From contig NC_135058.1 of NCBI RefSeq assembly GCF_051014685.1, positions 4,440,811 through 4,504,810 on the forward strand: DNA of 64,000 nt. Direction: 5' to 3'. The stretch is from Ptiloglossa arizonensis (Eukaryota > Arthropoda > Insecta > Hymenoptera > Colletidae). The notes beneath the pieces were generated by a model. That model was not told where the DNA came from. It saw only the letters and a program-made list of their open reading frames with translations, and made no database searches. Positions within the stretch are counted from its first letter, which is position 1; each line of letters starts with the position of its first letter. Positions 11,931-23,000 of this stretch are shown in pieces. The position numbers were made by a program, and so were the translations under genes.

Positions 11931-12714
11931 AGTTCAAATTCTCCGCGACCGTCGAGAATCGTTCTCGGGCGCACGATATGTATCGTCCGAGGCAACGATT
12001 GTTTCGATTCGAACCTGGAAAGTTGAAATTCCCTCCGGTGAAGTTTCGTTTTCACTTTCAACGTGGTCAATGTAGAGGAACGAGGATGGAAATCGGCGAG
12101 AGAAGGGTCCGAAATGGTGGATTAAAAACGAAACGAGAAGCGATTCGAACTTGAAAACGCGCTCGAACGGCCCGTACGCGCGATGATCGAGCTGCTTAAT
12201 TAGCACGCGTTAGAACCACGATGTTATTAATCGAGGTATCATTACCGCTCGAAGCGATGGTCGTTGCACACTCTTACGAGCACACCGTGTCTATCGCTCC
12301 ACGGTTCAGCGTCTTTATCGAACATCGGCTCGTCCACCGGGCTCGTTTCCCGATGAAACATAATTATCGAGCTATTTTCATGTAACACTATCTAGGTAGA
12401 GTTACGCGGCCGCCGCACCGACGTAAGCCACCGGTAATTACGCGCGAGCTCGCTCGAACGAGGAAAGAGCTGTTTAAAAAGGGATTCGGTGGCTAATCGT
12501 CGAGCGGGATTCTTCTTCCCTCCGCTTTGCTCCTCCGCTTTGCTCCTCCGCTCCGCATCGGCTCCCGCGGACTCTTTTTCCCGTTAGAAACCCGCGCGCG
12601 CCTCGATGAAATATGTAGCTCTCCTCGCCATCCAACCTAATTGTTTTCCGCGCCTAACCGTCCGCTTGGCCGGCCTGGCCGAATGTTAACGGTGTGCCGA
12701 GTTGTTGGCCACAA
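11931..12714. other. Unique GC-balanced sequence
   Basis: No gene recognised. A 13-bp motif (CCTCCGCTTTGCT) is repeated about three times at 12519-12556. The region around 12400-12480 and 12590-12700 is GC-richer and free of simple repeats, and could be regulatory. Confidence 0.45.
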
Positions 12715-13520
12715 GAACAGTGATCGTTGTTCTCGAAGAATGTTTCCGATCGAGGGGATTTTCTACACTCTACGATCGACGAAATAGAGTGTTTTTTTAT
12801 CTCTTTATTTTATTATTTTGCGAAGCTTTCTTAAAAATTTGTCTGTATATCCCAGAGATAAGATCAAAGTGGAAATTGAAGAAATTTTGGTAACGAAAAG
12901 ATAATAGCAGGCATATTTTTTTATTATTATTGACCAATGATCGTTTTCGAAGAACGTTCTAGATCGAGGGGATTTTTTACACTCTACGATCGACGAAATA
13001 GAGTAGAGTGTTCTTTTTTCTTTTTTTTTTTATTATTATTTTACGAAGATTCGTTAAAAATTTGTTTGTATTATATATCTCAGAGATAAGATCAAAGTGG
13101 AAATTGAAGAAATTGTGATGACAAAAAGATAATAGCGGACGGATTTTTCTTTAATTATTGACCAGTGATCGTTCTCGAAGAACGTTCTAGATCGAGAGAA
13201 TTTTCTACACTCTACGATCGACGAAATAGAGTGTCTTTTATCTCTTTTTTTTTTTTTAATTATTTTGCGAAGCTTTCTTAAAAATTTGTCTGTATATCTC
13301 AGAGATAATATCAAAGTGGAAATTGAAGAAATTGTGATGACAAAAAGATAATATCGGACGCATTTTTTTTTTTATTGACAAGTGATCGTTCTCGAAGAAC
13401 ATTCTAGATCGAGAGAATTTTCTACACTCTACGATCGACGAAATAGAGTGTTTTTTTTATTATTAATTCCCGAAGTTTCGTTGAAAATTTGTTCGTAAAT
13501 CCCAGAGATAACCGTGCACG
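12715..13520. repeat. 214-228-bp tandem array (about 3.7 copies)
   Basis: TACACTCTACGATCGACGAA recurs at 12764, 12978, 13206 and 13423. Each occurrence is preceded by CGTTCTCGAAGAACRTTCTA-like sequence and followed by a T-rich tract, CGAAGCTTTCTTAAAAATTT and CAGAGATAAGATCAAAGTGG. The last copy is cut short. T runs differ in length between copies, which explains the variable period. Confidence 0.95.
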
Positions 13521-15179
13521 GATTTTTTGTTTCGTGGCAGATGCGTTGAATCCCTTTGTAATTTACATCGTTCGAAAGTACAAACTTCGAATACTATTTG
13601 TGAACATCTTGGAAGGTAAATTATTGTTTCGGAGGCTTGTTTGAAACGTGATGTTTTGCGACGATGGTTACAAAGCGAGCAGTGATTATCGCAAGTAGAA
13701 AGAAAAATCTTGTTGAAATACAATAAATTATCTAGTTCGTTACACGACGATTCCTGTAATCGCTCATAACCGGCGTCGTGATACGAAACAAACAGCTCAT
13801 CCTTATACGCAACTTAGTTACGGATAATGATAAGATACTAGGAAAATTTTTCGCGTTTGTAATTAAATAACCGACTCGATTTTCAATAACAATCTTAAAA
13901 CTTGCAAAGAGTATTATTAAATTCGAGTACTGTAGAAATAAGCGCGGAATTAAAATTCTGTAAGTGCGTTAACTGTTACGTAATCCACATATAAATCGCA
14001 CGATTGTTCGCCAAAGTAACGAAATTAATTCTCGGGGGTAAGATGAGAAAAATAAATTCACGATTTACGATGAGATTTAACAAATAAGTAGTACGTTAAA
14101 ATTTAAGTTACGCAGTTTTCAAGTGTTCCGGAACAAAATTTGTTCCGAATAATACTCAACGGTTCAATTTTTGCGGATAAAAAATAGTTTGGACAGCAAT
14201 TGAACGATTTCGATGCGAACACAATCTTTTGTAATTAATTTTTCTGCACACGGATGCGTAGCGTTTGCGCAAAGATATTCGTTCTCCTAAACGTATAATT
14301 TTTAACGCACAAATAAATTTCCCTACGAAAAAGATAGTAACCTATTTGTATCGTAAAATCGTTAATTTAGAAGATATTTTAATTTCAGTATTGCAAAATA
14401 GTAAGATCACGTTCGCTACATTTTAACAATCGTGATCGTTCTTACTTATCAAGATTTCTCCTCAAAATCGTTCGATTCCTGTCCAGATTAATTTTGTACT
14501 TTTCAAATAATTTACCGTTAATTCCCATTTACTGATTAAAATCGGACACCCTGTACATAAATAATCATATTAACGCAAAGTTAAGTGTACTTACAATATA
14601 CAACCCGGCGTGTATTGAAGAAGACCGGAACCGTTCTGTTGAAAACGTTCTAAAGATAAAGAAGCTCATTACGAGCGTGTACCACCGCCAATTGGAAGCT
14701 CGAAATTTACGTCTTACAATTAAAACGTCGATGCGCCGCGTCCGACTGTATTCTTTCAATTGCTTAATTTACTTCTTGGTTCTTTAACGAGTTAATTTCA
14801 CGGTATACAGAACGGTATTAAAAGAAATCACACAGTACAAAGGAACGAACCGAACCGAACCTTGCGTCGTTACCAACTTTACAACGACAAAGCAATTTTG
14901 GACGAGGTCGCAAACGTGTCGATTATATTTATCCACGCGGTCTAGACTGGCAAATTCGTGTACAACGAATCCGTTTCTCGTATCGTGTTACGCGTTCGTG
15001 TCGCGAAACCCGCGGATCCTCGATCTCACGCGCAAAAAGAACGATACTTATCGATCTCGAACAACGCGCTCATTGAAACGTTACTCGGTGCACGTTAATC
15101 TTGCAAATTATAATTTCGCGCAGAAAAAGTAATTCACCGATCGTCCCAACGTTCTCGCGAGAGCGTTAATTTGTGGTAT

Positions 15180-15345
15180 CCTTCCGATTGGTCTACAATT
15201 ACGGTAATCGTATCGTATTTCTAATCTATAATGTTGCGCAACGCGAGTGCTTCACTTTTTCACCGGCAACATTGTGCGAGCGTCTCTATTGGTCAGGTGC
15301 TCCAAGTTTCGATAACAAGGGCCAATCGATATTTTTATAATACGC
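15180..15345 (+). promoter_or_regulatory. Possible promoter: CCAAT cluster, C/EBP palindrome, TATA-like word
   Basis: Three CCAAT boxes (ATTGG at 15187 and 15288, CCAAT at 15322) lie within 140 bp. They flank a perfect C/EBP-type palindrome GTTGCGCAAC at 15233-15242. A TTATAATA word at 15336 sits just upstream of an ATG at 15356. These are visible words only; transcription is inferred. An LTR-type promoter of a degraded retroelement is an alternative. Confidence 0.2.
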
Positions 15346-15355
15346 GGTGATCACA

Positions 15356-15598
15356 ATGGAGAACAATTACTCGTTATCTGTTCCGGCTTTACCCACCCTA
15401 CGATCCGTTTTATTGCTATCAGCTAACGTCCTTAATAACGGTACACCGAGGACCATACCTGAGCCGAGTCATTCGATGCTAGGAACCCTCCTCTCTCCTC
15501 TATTCGGTACCTTGTCAAACTTATTCACTCGTCACGAATTTACCCGTGAATCAGCATTCGTTGGTGTCTCTCACCCTGGTCGATCGATTCATCGGTAG
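15356..15598 (+). CDS. Small unassigned ORF (80 codons) after promoter-like patch
   Basis: ATG frame ending at TAG, preceded by the CCAAT/TATA-like cluster. The product would be leucine- and serine-rich with a moderately hydrophobic stretch around residues 15-25. I recognise no family, and there is no signal peptide or domain motif. The length is within chance expectation, so this is a weak candidate supported mainly by its position. Confidence 0.1.
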   Translation: MENNYSLSVPALPTLRSVLLLSANVLNNGTPRTIPEPSHSMLGTLLSPLFGTLSNLFTRHEFTRESAFVGVSHPGRSIHR

Positions 15599-16980
15599 AA
15601 ACACTCGAGGTACAAAGGAGTCCTTGATAAACTCCGCGCAAGGAAACCAAGGCACGGTACAGTTAAGAACAGTCTTGAATATTCACACCTTGTGTCGGGT
15701 ACCAACTCGTAGCGTTAGGATAGTCACCTAGGCTAGACAACCCATTCGCGTAAACTATACACACCTGCAATATTTAATGTTATCGACAGAGGGTTACCGT
15801 TTCGATAATTCGGGCGGAATTTTTTTTTTTTCTTTTTCTTGTACGCGGATATGTGAAAAATGCAAGTTCTTTGGTTGCACTGTTTTCTTATCGTAATGTT
15901 TTTAAATTGGAATTGGAACAATTTATGGTGTCCATTAGAAAATATAGAATGAACTCGAGTATTTCGTTACATTTCACGGGGTCAGAATTTATTTCCCTTA
16001 GGATTCCTCGTTATTGTTAACAGTCTATTCGAATTTTGTATTTATTAATCTTCTCACAGATTTCGTACCAAATTGAAACACCTTGTCGATACATTTGAGA
16101 TTGTTAAAGAGTATTCTATACCCCAGGATGATAGTTATCGAACTATTAGGAACAAAATAACACTTCCTGTTAGACCACGTGCCCCTACGTAGTAAATCCA
16201 TTGTTAATCCCTCGGTTGTACCTCAATTTGAATTTTCATCTTGGAAACAATGTTTCTAACATATTGTTCTAAAAATAATTTGGTCAAAGGACAAATTTTT
16301 CTCTCCCCGATTGATCACATCTCGTTGGATAATCGAGTACCTACTCGATTCGTCGTTTCTCTCGATCGTAATGTTATCGTCTCGCGAATCTTTACTTTCG
16401 CCATCGGTTTCGTCGCTCGTTTTCCTGGATCGGCGCTAACCGTGGTGTCTAATTCGATTCCATCGTGCGAGACTGAACAACAAATTGAACAGTAACGGCG
16501 GAGAGTGTCGAGTCAGAGGATTTAATGCTTGCCCGGGTTTGGATTGTATCATAGGTCGTCGGAGGGTTAGCCCGGCTGGAATCGGTGGAAGCCAATTTTC
16601 GGAAAAACCGATTAAAGAGACGGGGTATAGTCGTTAGCCACGTTTACGGTTACTGAGTCACCCCCGTGGCGTGGTAATAAAATTTCGCGCGTAACCCCGG
16701 ATTAGTACCGGCTTTGCATCGCCTTTTGTAATTCACTTAGGGGAGCATAGTCGTCCCGTGCAGCCGTGCACCGATTCACCGTTCCGGATTATCGAATTAC
16801 CCCGCGTACCTTTAATTACCAGAATCAACCGCGACGACCTACATTTATGAAACGCGTATCCCTATACGGAGGGGGTGGGAAAACCCTTTCAACGATAATC
16901 CATAATTGCGGTAGAAAAGCAATTTTTCGCCCCCTTTACTTTTTCAACTCGCTTCGTGATCATTGACCAATCGATCGGGA

Positions 16981-18360
16981 CCATATTTAAGGGTTGTTTT
17001 GTACGGTAGAAGTTGTATTCAAATACTTTCTGCAAGTAGATTTTTTTTTATTTAGGAGGGGCCTAGGATTCACAACAGAGAAACAATTTCTCGCCTTAAT
17101 TTTCTTTCAGATCATTAACGAATCAACCGAGACGATATTTAAGGGTTGTTTTGTATGGCAGAAGTTGTATTTAAATACTTTCTGCAAGTAGATATTTTTT
17201 TTTATTTAGGAAGGGCCTAGAATTCGCAACAGAGAAACAATTTCTCCCTTTTTTACCTTCAATTTGCTTCGAGATCATCAACGAATCAACCGAGACGATA
17301 TTTAAGGGTTGTTTTGTATGGTAGAAGTTGTATTTAAATACTTTCTGCAAGTAGATTTTTTTTTATTTAGGAGGGGCCTAGGATTCACAACAGAGAAACA
17401 ATTTCTCGCCTTAATTTTCTTTGGGATCATTAACGAATCAACCGAGACGATATTTAAGGGTTGTTTTGTATGGCAGAAGTTGTATTTAAATACTTTCTGC
17501 AAGTGGATTTCTTTTTTTTTTTATTTAGGAAGGGTCTAGATTTTGTCTTTTTTATTTAGGAAGGGTGTAGTTGCAGGGATTCGCAACAGAGAAACAATTT
17601 CTCGCCTTTTTACCTTAATTTTCTTCGAGATTATTAACAAATCAACCGAGACGATATTTAAGGGTTGTTTTGTATGATAGAAGTTGTATTTAAATACTTT
17701 CTGCAAGTAGATATTTTTTTTTATTTAGGAAGGGCCTAGAATTCGCAACAGAGAAACAATTTCTCCCTTTTTTACCTTCAATTTGCTTCGAGATCATCAA
17801 CGAATCAACCGAGACGATATTTAAGGGTTGTTTTGTATGGTAGAAGTTGTATTTAAATACTTTCTGCAAGTAGATTTTTTTTTATTTAGGAGGGGCCTAG
17901 GATTCACAACAGAGAAACAATTTCTCGCCTTAATTTTCTTTGAGATCATTAACGAATCAACCGAGACGATATTTAAGGGTTGTTTTGTATGGCAGAAGTT
18001 GTATTTAAATACTTTTTGCAAGTAGATATTTTTTTTTTATTTAGGAAGGGCCTAGGATTCGCAACAGAGAAACAATTTCTCCCTTTTTTACCTTCAATTT
18101 GCTTCGAGATCATCAACGAATCAACCGAGACGATATTTAAGGGTTGTTTTGTATGGTAGAAGTTGTATTTAAATACGGTATTTAAACCAGGACGATATTT
18201 AAGGGTTGCTTTACGTGATAGAAATTATATTTAAAAATTGTCTCCAAGTTGGTTTTCTTGGTTATTTAGGAAGGTCCTGGTGAAGGGATTCGCAACAGAG
18301 GAACAATTACTCGCCTTTTCACTTTCAACCTGCTTCGAGATCGTTAACAAATGGACGGGG
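16981..18360. repeat. Higher-order tandem array: 152/163-bp dimer
   Basis: ATATTTAAGGGTTGTTTTGT begins at 16983, 17135, 17298, 17450, 17654, 17817, 17969 and 18133. Spacings are 152, 163, 152, 204, 163, 152 and 164. The two monomers differ in the block after the T-rich tract: one has GGAGGGGCCTAGGATTC then CTTAATTTTCTTT, the other GGAAGGGCCTAGAATTC then TTTTACCTTCAATTTGC. The repeat unit is therefore a dimer of about 315 bp. The 204-bp unit contains an internal duplication of the TTTATTTAGGAAGGG block. Right-edge copies after 18190 are truncated and diverged. Short frames on both strands only reflect the repeat. Confidence 0.95.
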
Positions 18361-19311
18361 TGACATTTAGGATTTCTCCACTGAGACTGAATTGATCGTA
18401 TATTTAGAAACTTTCCAAAAGTAGATACTTGTTTCTTTATTTAGAAAGAGCAGTAAAACTGTTTTAACAACGAGTGCGAAGTGTTCTCCGATACCCGTTC
18501 CAATTTGTAAAAATGGTATTACGTCTCGTTTGAGATCTAATATTGCGAATACGCTCCTGAATATGTATATCCTACGCTTTCTGGTTCAAAATGAAATATT
18601 TAAAACTCGAGCGCACTCCAGAACCGCTTCGGATGTTCGATCTGATCGCTTCTTCTATTTTCAGTGACGCATCCACTTGTGGATCGGAACGCAAAAGGAT
18701 TTAATCGCTTTAGACAGAGGGTAACAATTACTTCCTTCTCGGTAGTTTAGAAGAAGAAGAAGAAGAAAAAAAAAAAGAAAACAAGAATTCGCGAACGCTA
18801 ATTTATGAAATAAAGGATGAGAATTTAATTAAGTTTCTGTTGATTTAATAGTATTAAGTTAACAGAGTGTGTTAAATAAGTTAAATGGTTCGTAACCAGT
18901 GGTAAAACGCACCGCGATGAATCAGTATTGCATTCTGATACACGAGTGGAAAAGTGTTACGAGAATTTGTTTCGATTAATTTATAAAAAGAAAAAAAAAA
19001 ACACACCGATCTTTATTTAACGATTTAAGGACTGTTAATCACTCTCGAACATCTGCGAACGAGATATTTTCTCAGCAACTATTTTTGTCCTTTACTTTCT
19101 ACTAGGAGAAAACAACTTTTTTAGTTTCCATAACGCTGCGGCATCCATTTCTTATCGTTATATTTCCACTACGTATAATCTGTCCGCTGTATTATTATTA
19201 TTACTATTATTACTTTCACGTGTAAACTATTCGAACCAAGAATATTGAAATATTTCGCAACCTCGTAAAATAAATTCAATAAAACGAAATGTTAAATCGC
19301 GAGGTAAACTC

Positions 19312-19314
<3 letters not shown>

Positions 19315-19352
<38 letters not shown>
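19315..19352. repeat. 38-base poly(A) run
   Basis: Uninterrupted A from 19315 to 19352. No retroposed gene or LINE-like 3' end is visible immediately upstream, so it is recorded as a homopolymer and not as a retroposon tail. Confidence 0.95.
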
Positions 19353-19355
<3 letters not shown>

Positions 19356-19489
19356 TATTCTCGAAACTTGAAATTGTTCTCTCGCCCCTTAACGAGAAAT
19401 GAAACACCATTCGCGGTTATGTATCTTTCCCGGGGTTAAGCCGCGGCGGAGTCGAAGACACGAGTTTCTCGTTCTTTCTTTTTTCGGGG

Positions 19490-20060
19490 AATCCCACGCG
19501 CGTTCTCTTCTCGGGAACGGTGTTCCTGGAAAACACCTCGGGAAACGGCGGGGAATTACGTAAAAATGGTTTACCGCATGGCTCGCGTAAAATTAAACCA
19601 TTAGACGATCGTCCGCGGAGAAAGACGTCGTTAACGTTTAATTGCGGCTCTCTTATACAATCTGTCTCCTGCGCGGTTCCCTGCTACTGCTACTGCTACT
19701 GCCGCTGTTCGCGCTACGACAGCAGCGCCAGCCGTCAACGCGCATGCGCGAAGCCTCGACCAATCGGAAACACGAATTCCGGCGGAACTCTTCTCGCGGG
19801 CTTGTATCGCGTAATCGGACGCGGAACACCGTGCAGCCCCGATCAATCTTCGCTTCCGGCTTTCGATGGAAACAGGTCGGACATGCTCGAAGAAATTTCT
19901 GCGAGATGATTTACGCGTTAAGGCCGGAGAGCTACCCGAAGGAAAGTCACGGGCTTGTGTCGTTGCCTCTAATACGACGCTGACCGTTCACTTAGCATTT
20001 TTTCCCCCGCGGAAGAAAGTTTCGCGCGATCGGCCACCGATGCGATAATAGGAAAAACTC
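19490..20060. promoter_or_regulatory. GC-rich patch with NRF1/Ewg-type palindrome
   Basis: GC content rises sharply relative to the flanks. GCGCATGCGC at 19740-19749 matches the NRF1/Erect wing palindrome, followed by CCAAT at about 19760. A CTG/CTA triplet patch lies at about 19679-19710. Open frames occur in several phases on both strands (for example 129 and 113 residues plus, 71 minus), as expected in GC-rich DNA. Promoter function is inference. Confidence 0.25.
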
Positions 20061-20828
20061 GTTCACCGGGTCGCGAACCGAGAGTCGAAGAGGGAATCGT
20101 TTCGGTGACCGAACATTTTTTCTCTTTTGTAACGTAATCTTGGTTTTATTCTTTTTTATTTGTAGCCTCTCGGTTTTATTCTTTTTTCTTTTTTTTTCTT
20201 TTTTTTGTAGCGTCTCCCGAGAGAAGGTTTTCGATGGGACGAAAGTCGAAAGTTTCGCGTAGATTCAGGTCTCCCGCTGGTGGTATGCAATTTCCAACCG
20301 AGAGTCCCTCGTCCCCTCGCGAGCTACCGAGGGATTTTAATTCGTTGGGATTTTTTCTTTCTTTTCTTCTTTTTCTTAATTTAACTTCTATTTACGGACG
20401 CTGCTATAGGTGAAGAATCTATCGATAAAGGGGTCACTCGCGATACGTAAACGATTAAGTTTCTCCGTGAGCGGTCTCTGCCGCGTTTTAAAATAAAGCG
20501 AGTAAAACTGACGAGAAGATTGAACTGTAAATTTTACAAATTTTCCATCGAATTTGAACGATCATTCTCCAGGACGAATATTGAATCTTCGATTGTAAAT
20601 ACAATATCGTTAATATTTACCTGTACAGATTTACCGAATCCTGGACGAGTCTTTAATGTTTAAATTTCCCGATCGAAATTTCACATTTTCGAAATATCAC
20701 CGTAATATTGCGCATAATTTTACAAACATTTTTGGACACCACTACTGCGATACGATTGAAAATTCTGCAACATTCTTTATCGAAACAGGATTCCATTGAC
20801 CTCTTTCTTGTCCATAATAAATTACAAT

Positions 20829-21182
20829 ATGTTCAACGATCTACATCCAAGGACTCTGCGTATCATACCTAAGCGAATAAATACAGAAATCTTTCCGGTG
20901 CTAAATACGAGCGAAACTGAACCGATAATATCGAATGTCAACACGAACCGAAAACCCATGGAACAACCTAATATTTACACTCTTTACTTCGACCGAGAAA
21001 TTCAATACAATTTCGTCAAAAAGAAAAAGAAACCAGAAGAAATTCTCAACTCTGTTCAAAGAGTCGTTGAATTTTCTCAAATCGAGCCAAGGAAACGCAC
21101 GAGAAAACTAAACAGAAACAAAAACTCTCGTCGATTCGCGGTCGATTTCGGTCTCGCGATTCTAAACGCGTTAGAAAAGTAA
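20829..21182 (+). CDS. Unassigned ORF, 117 codons, protein-like composition
   Basis: ATG frame ending at TAA, in unique sequence and with no long competing frame on either strand. The product would be rich in N, K, I and E. A basic lysine cluster lies near the middle, followed by an acidic/amphipathic stretch (EEILNSVQRVVEF) and a basic C-terminal part. I recognise no family. The balanced residue use, unlike the R/S-rich chance frames elsewhere, is the only positive evidence. A frame of this length can occur by chance in a window of this size. Confidence 0.15.
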   Translation: MFNDLHPRTLRIIPKRINTEIFPVLNTSETEPIISNVNTNRKPMEQPNIYTLYFDREIQYNFVKKKKKPEEILNSVQRVVEFSQIEPRKRTRKLNRNKNSRRFAVDFGLAILNALEK

Positions 21183-21789
21183 GATTTGCCAATTTGCGAA
21201 TCCCTGTTGGTTCAACGGTTCGGAGATACGCTTAAATATTGATCCAACTAATTTGAAATACGAACACGAAAGTAGAAAGTTCTCTCGGTTGGTATAATTC
21301 CACCGGATGTGTACGATATTCTGTTTGGAAAAAATGTGTGCGCAACTGTTAGAGGAGATCGCCGAGTATGGAAACTCACTCGAGTGTTCGCGTAACTGCG
21401 TTCTTCTCGTCTTCGGCTATCGGGATCTCCGTATAAACGAATTAACATACAAATCGATGGCAAATCGACGAACGGTACGTATTCCGAGAAAAGCTATCGT
21501 TGGATGGCACCTGATTAAAATACACGCACCGATGAACGACACCGTGCACCAACGGGCAGCCAACGACAATCTCTGTCGTCGTGTCGCCTTCAAGTTCATT
21601 TCGTGGACGCTTTATCGAGCCGCGCTATCTCGAAGAAAACTCGCGGCAACAAGGAGATTAATCGCGCGAGACAATAATAGATCCTCGTGACAGGAATCGC
21701 GTCGTCCTCGACACCGCTGCGCGGCAGTAAACTTTTTTTATTGCTAGACAGTGGTGATCGTTAGGAGCTCCGCGCGCATTATCCGGGGA

Positions 21790-21860
21790 ATTCCTTGGCG
21801 ATTTATGGGCCGGATTACACACACCACGCTCGTAAGCAACGAACGCGCCATAAACTCGCG
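21790..21860. promoter_or_regulatory. Homeodomain-type site cluster
   Basis: TTTATGG at 21802-21808 and its inverse CCATAAA at 21848-21854 match the Abd-B/Caudal-type word. GGATTA at 21812-21817 is the reverse of the K50 homeodomain word TAATCC. The local sequence is unique and GC-balanced. Short words occur by chance, so this is only a pointer. Confidence 0.15.
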
Positions 21861-22014
21861 TGGAGTTACCAGGGGAGGATCCCCGAATGACGATCGCTAG
21901 ATTTCGACGATAGCCTTGCTTGCACGACGAAATTGTCCGATGCGTGTTATCGGTGTTGGTAAACGTTCGTGTACGAGGGGCGAACTCCAAACCCCCGAGG
22001 TTCAAGGCAGGTGA

Positions 22015-23000
22015 GGCTATCGATTTTAATTCGATATCTCGGAAACTATTAGGCGCAAGGAACGGTGTAATTACGGAGATTGTGTACTTTTGCTGCGGTT
22101 TAGCTGGACGATACGAGGAGATTCGGACGTTCGAGGGTTTCGTTTCTTGAAACGATGAAACCACGAATCGTAAACCGTAACGATTTTAATTCGATATTTC
22201 TGAAACTACCAGGTGTAGGGAAATAAGTTACTAGTGCAAGTATTGGAAATTGTGTGCCTATTATTTTTTTTAAATAATAAAATATCGATCTTTTGTCAAA
22301 ATCTCGGAGTAACAAATTGGATGAAATATTTCTGAAAATATTAAACGTAGGTAATAAATTACTAGTGCAAGTATTGGAAATTGTGTGCCTACTTTCGACA
22401 GACGAGAGAAAAATTTAGGTATTATTTTTTTAAATAATAAAATATCGATCTTTTCTGGTAAATTTTGGAATAATAAATTTGATGAAATATTTCTGAAACT
22501 ATTAGGTGTAAGAAAATAAATTACTTGTGCAAGTATTGAAAATTTGTGCCTATTTTCGACAGACGAGAGAAAAATTTAGGTATTATTTTTTTAAATAATA
22601 AAATATCGATCTTTTCTGGTAAATTTTGGAATAATAAATTTGATGAAATATTTCTGAAACTATTAGGTGTAAGAAAATAAATTACTTGTGCAAGTATTGA
22701 AAATTTGTGCCTACTTTCGACAGACGAATCGAACTGGAACAGAGAAAAATTCAGATATTATTTTTTTAAATAATAAAACGTCGATCTTTTGTCGTAAATC
22801 TCGGACTAACAAATTGGATGAAATATTTCTGAAACTATTAAACGTAGGAAAATAAATTACTAGTGCAAGTATTGGAAATTGTGTGCCTACTTTCGACAGA
22901 CGAATCGAACTAGACGAGAGAAAAATTCAGATATTTTTTTAAATAATGAAACATCGATCTTTTCTCTTAAATCTCGGAATAACGAATTTGATGCAATATT
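22015..23000. repeat. About 160-bp tandem array (6-7 copies)
   Basis: Units begin near 22021, 22181, 22320, 22481, 22642, 22817 and 22990. Shared blocks are GATGAAATATTTCTGAAACT, AAATTACTAGTGCAAGTATT, TGTGCCTACTTTCGACAGAC and a self-complementary TATTATTTTTTTAAATAATA. Copies at 22481 and 22642 are nearly identical, and copies at both edges are diverged or partly deleted. Some units carry an extra GAATCGAACT segment, giving periods of 161 to 175 bp. Confidence 0.92.

Larger units (their letters stand above)
13521..16980. other. Unique non-coding sequence
   Basis: The longest array-free block in the left half. It contains a promoter-like patch at 15180-15345 and a small ORF (both listed separately). 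A T-rich tract lies at about 15820. The segment 16500-16870 is GC-balanced, free of repeats and contains no long ORF, so it is a candidate conserved non-coding element. No RNA gene was found. Confidence 0.5.
18361..22014. other. Unique sequence with GC-rich island and poly(A)
   Basis: Holds a GAA-rich tract at about 18745-18782, a TTA-rich patch at about 19191-19215, a long A run, a GC-rich patch at 19490-20060, T-rich tracts near 20150-20215 and 20350-20380, and a small ORF at 20829-21182. No gene is recognised with confidence. Confidence 0.5.

Noticed and set aside
14545..14556. GACACCCTGTAC, similar to ends of some insect transposons
   Set aside because: No opposite terminus, target duplication or coding remnant in the flanks.
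19315..19352. Poly(A) as a retroposon tail
   Set aside because: No LINE, SINE or processed gene body upstream and no target-site duplication could be identified.
19520..19909. 129-residue ORF with a cysteine/tyrosine-rich stretch
   Set aside because: The CYCYCYC stretch is the CTG/CTA triplet repeat read in frame. Overlapping frames on both strands.
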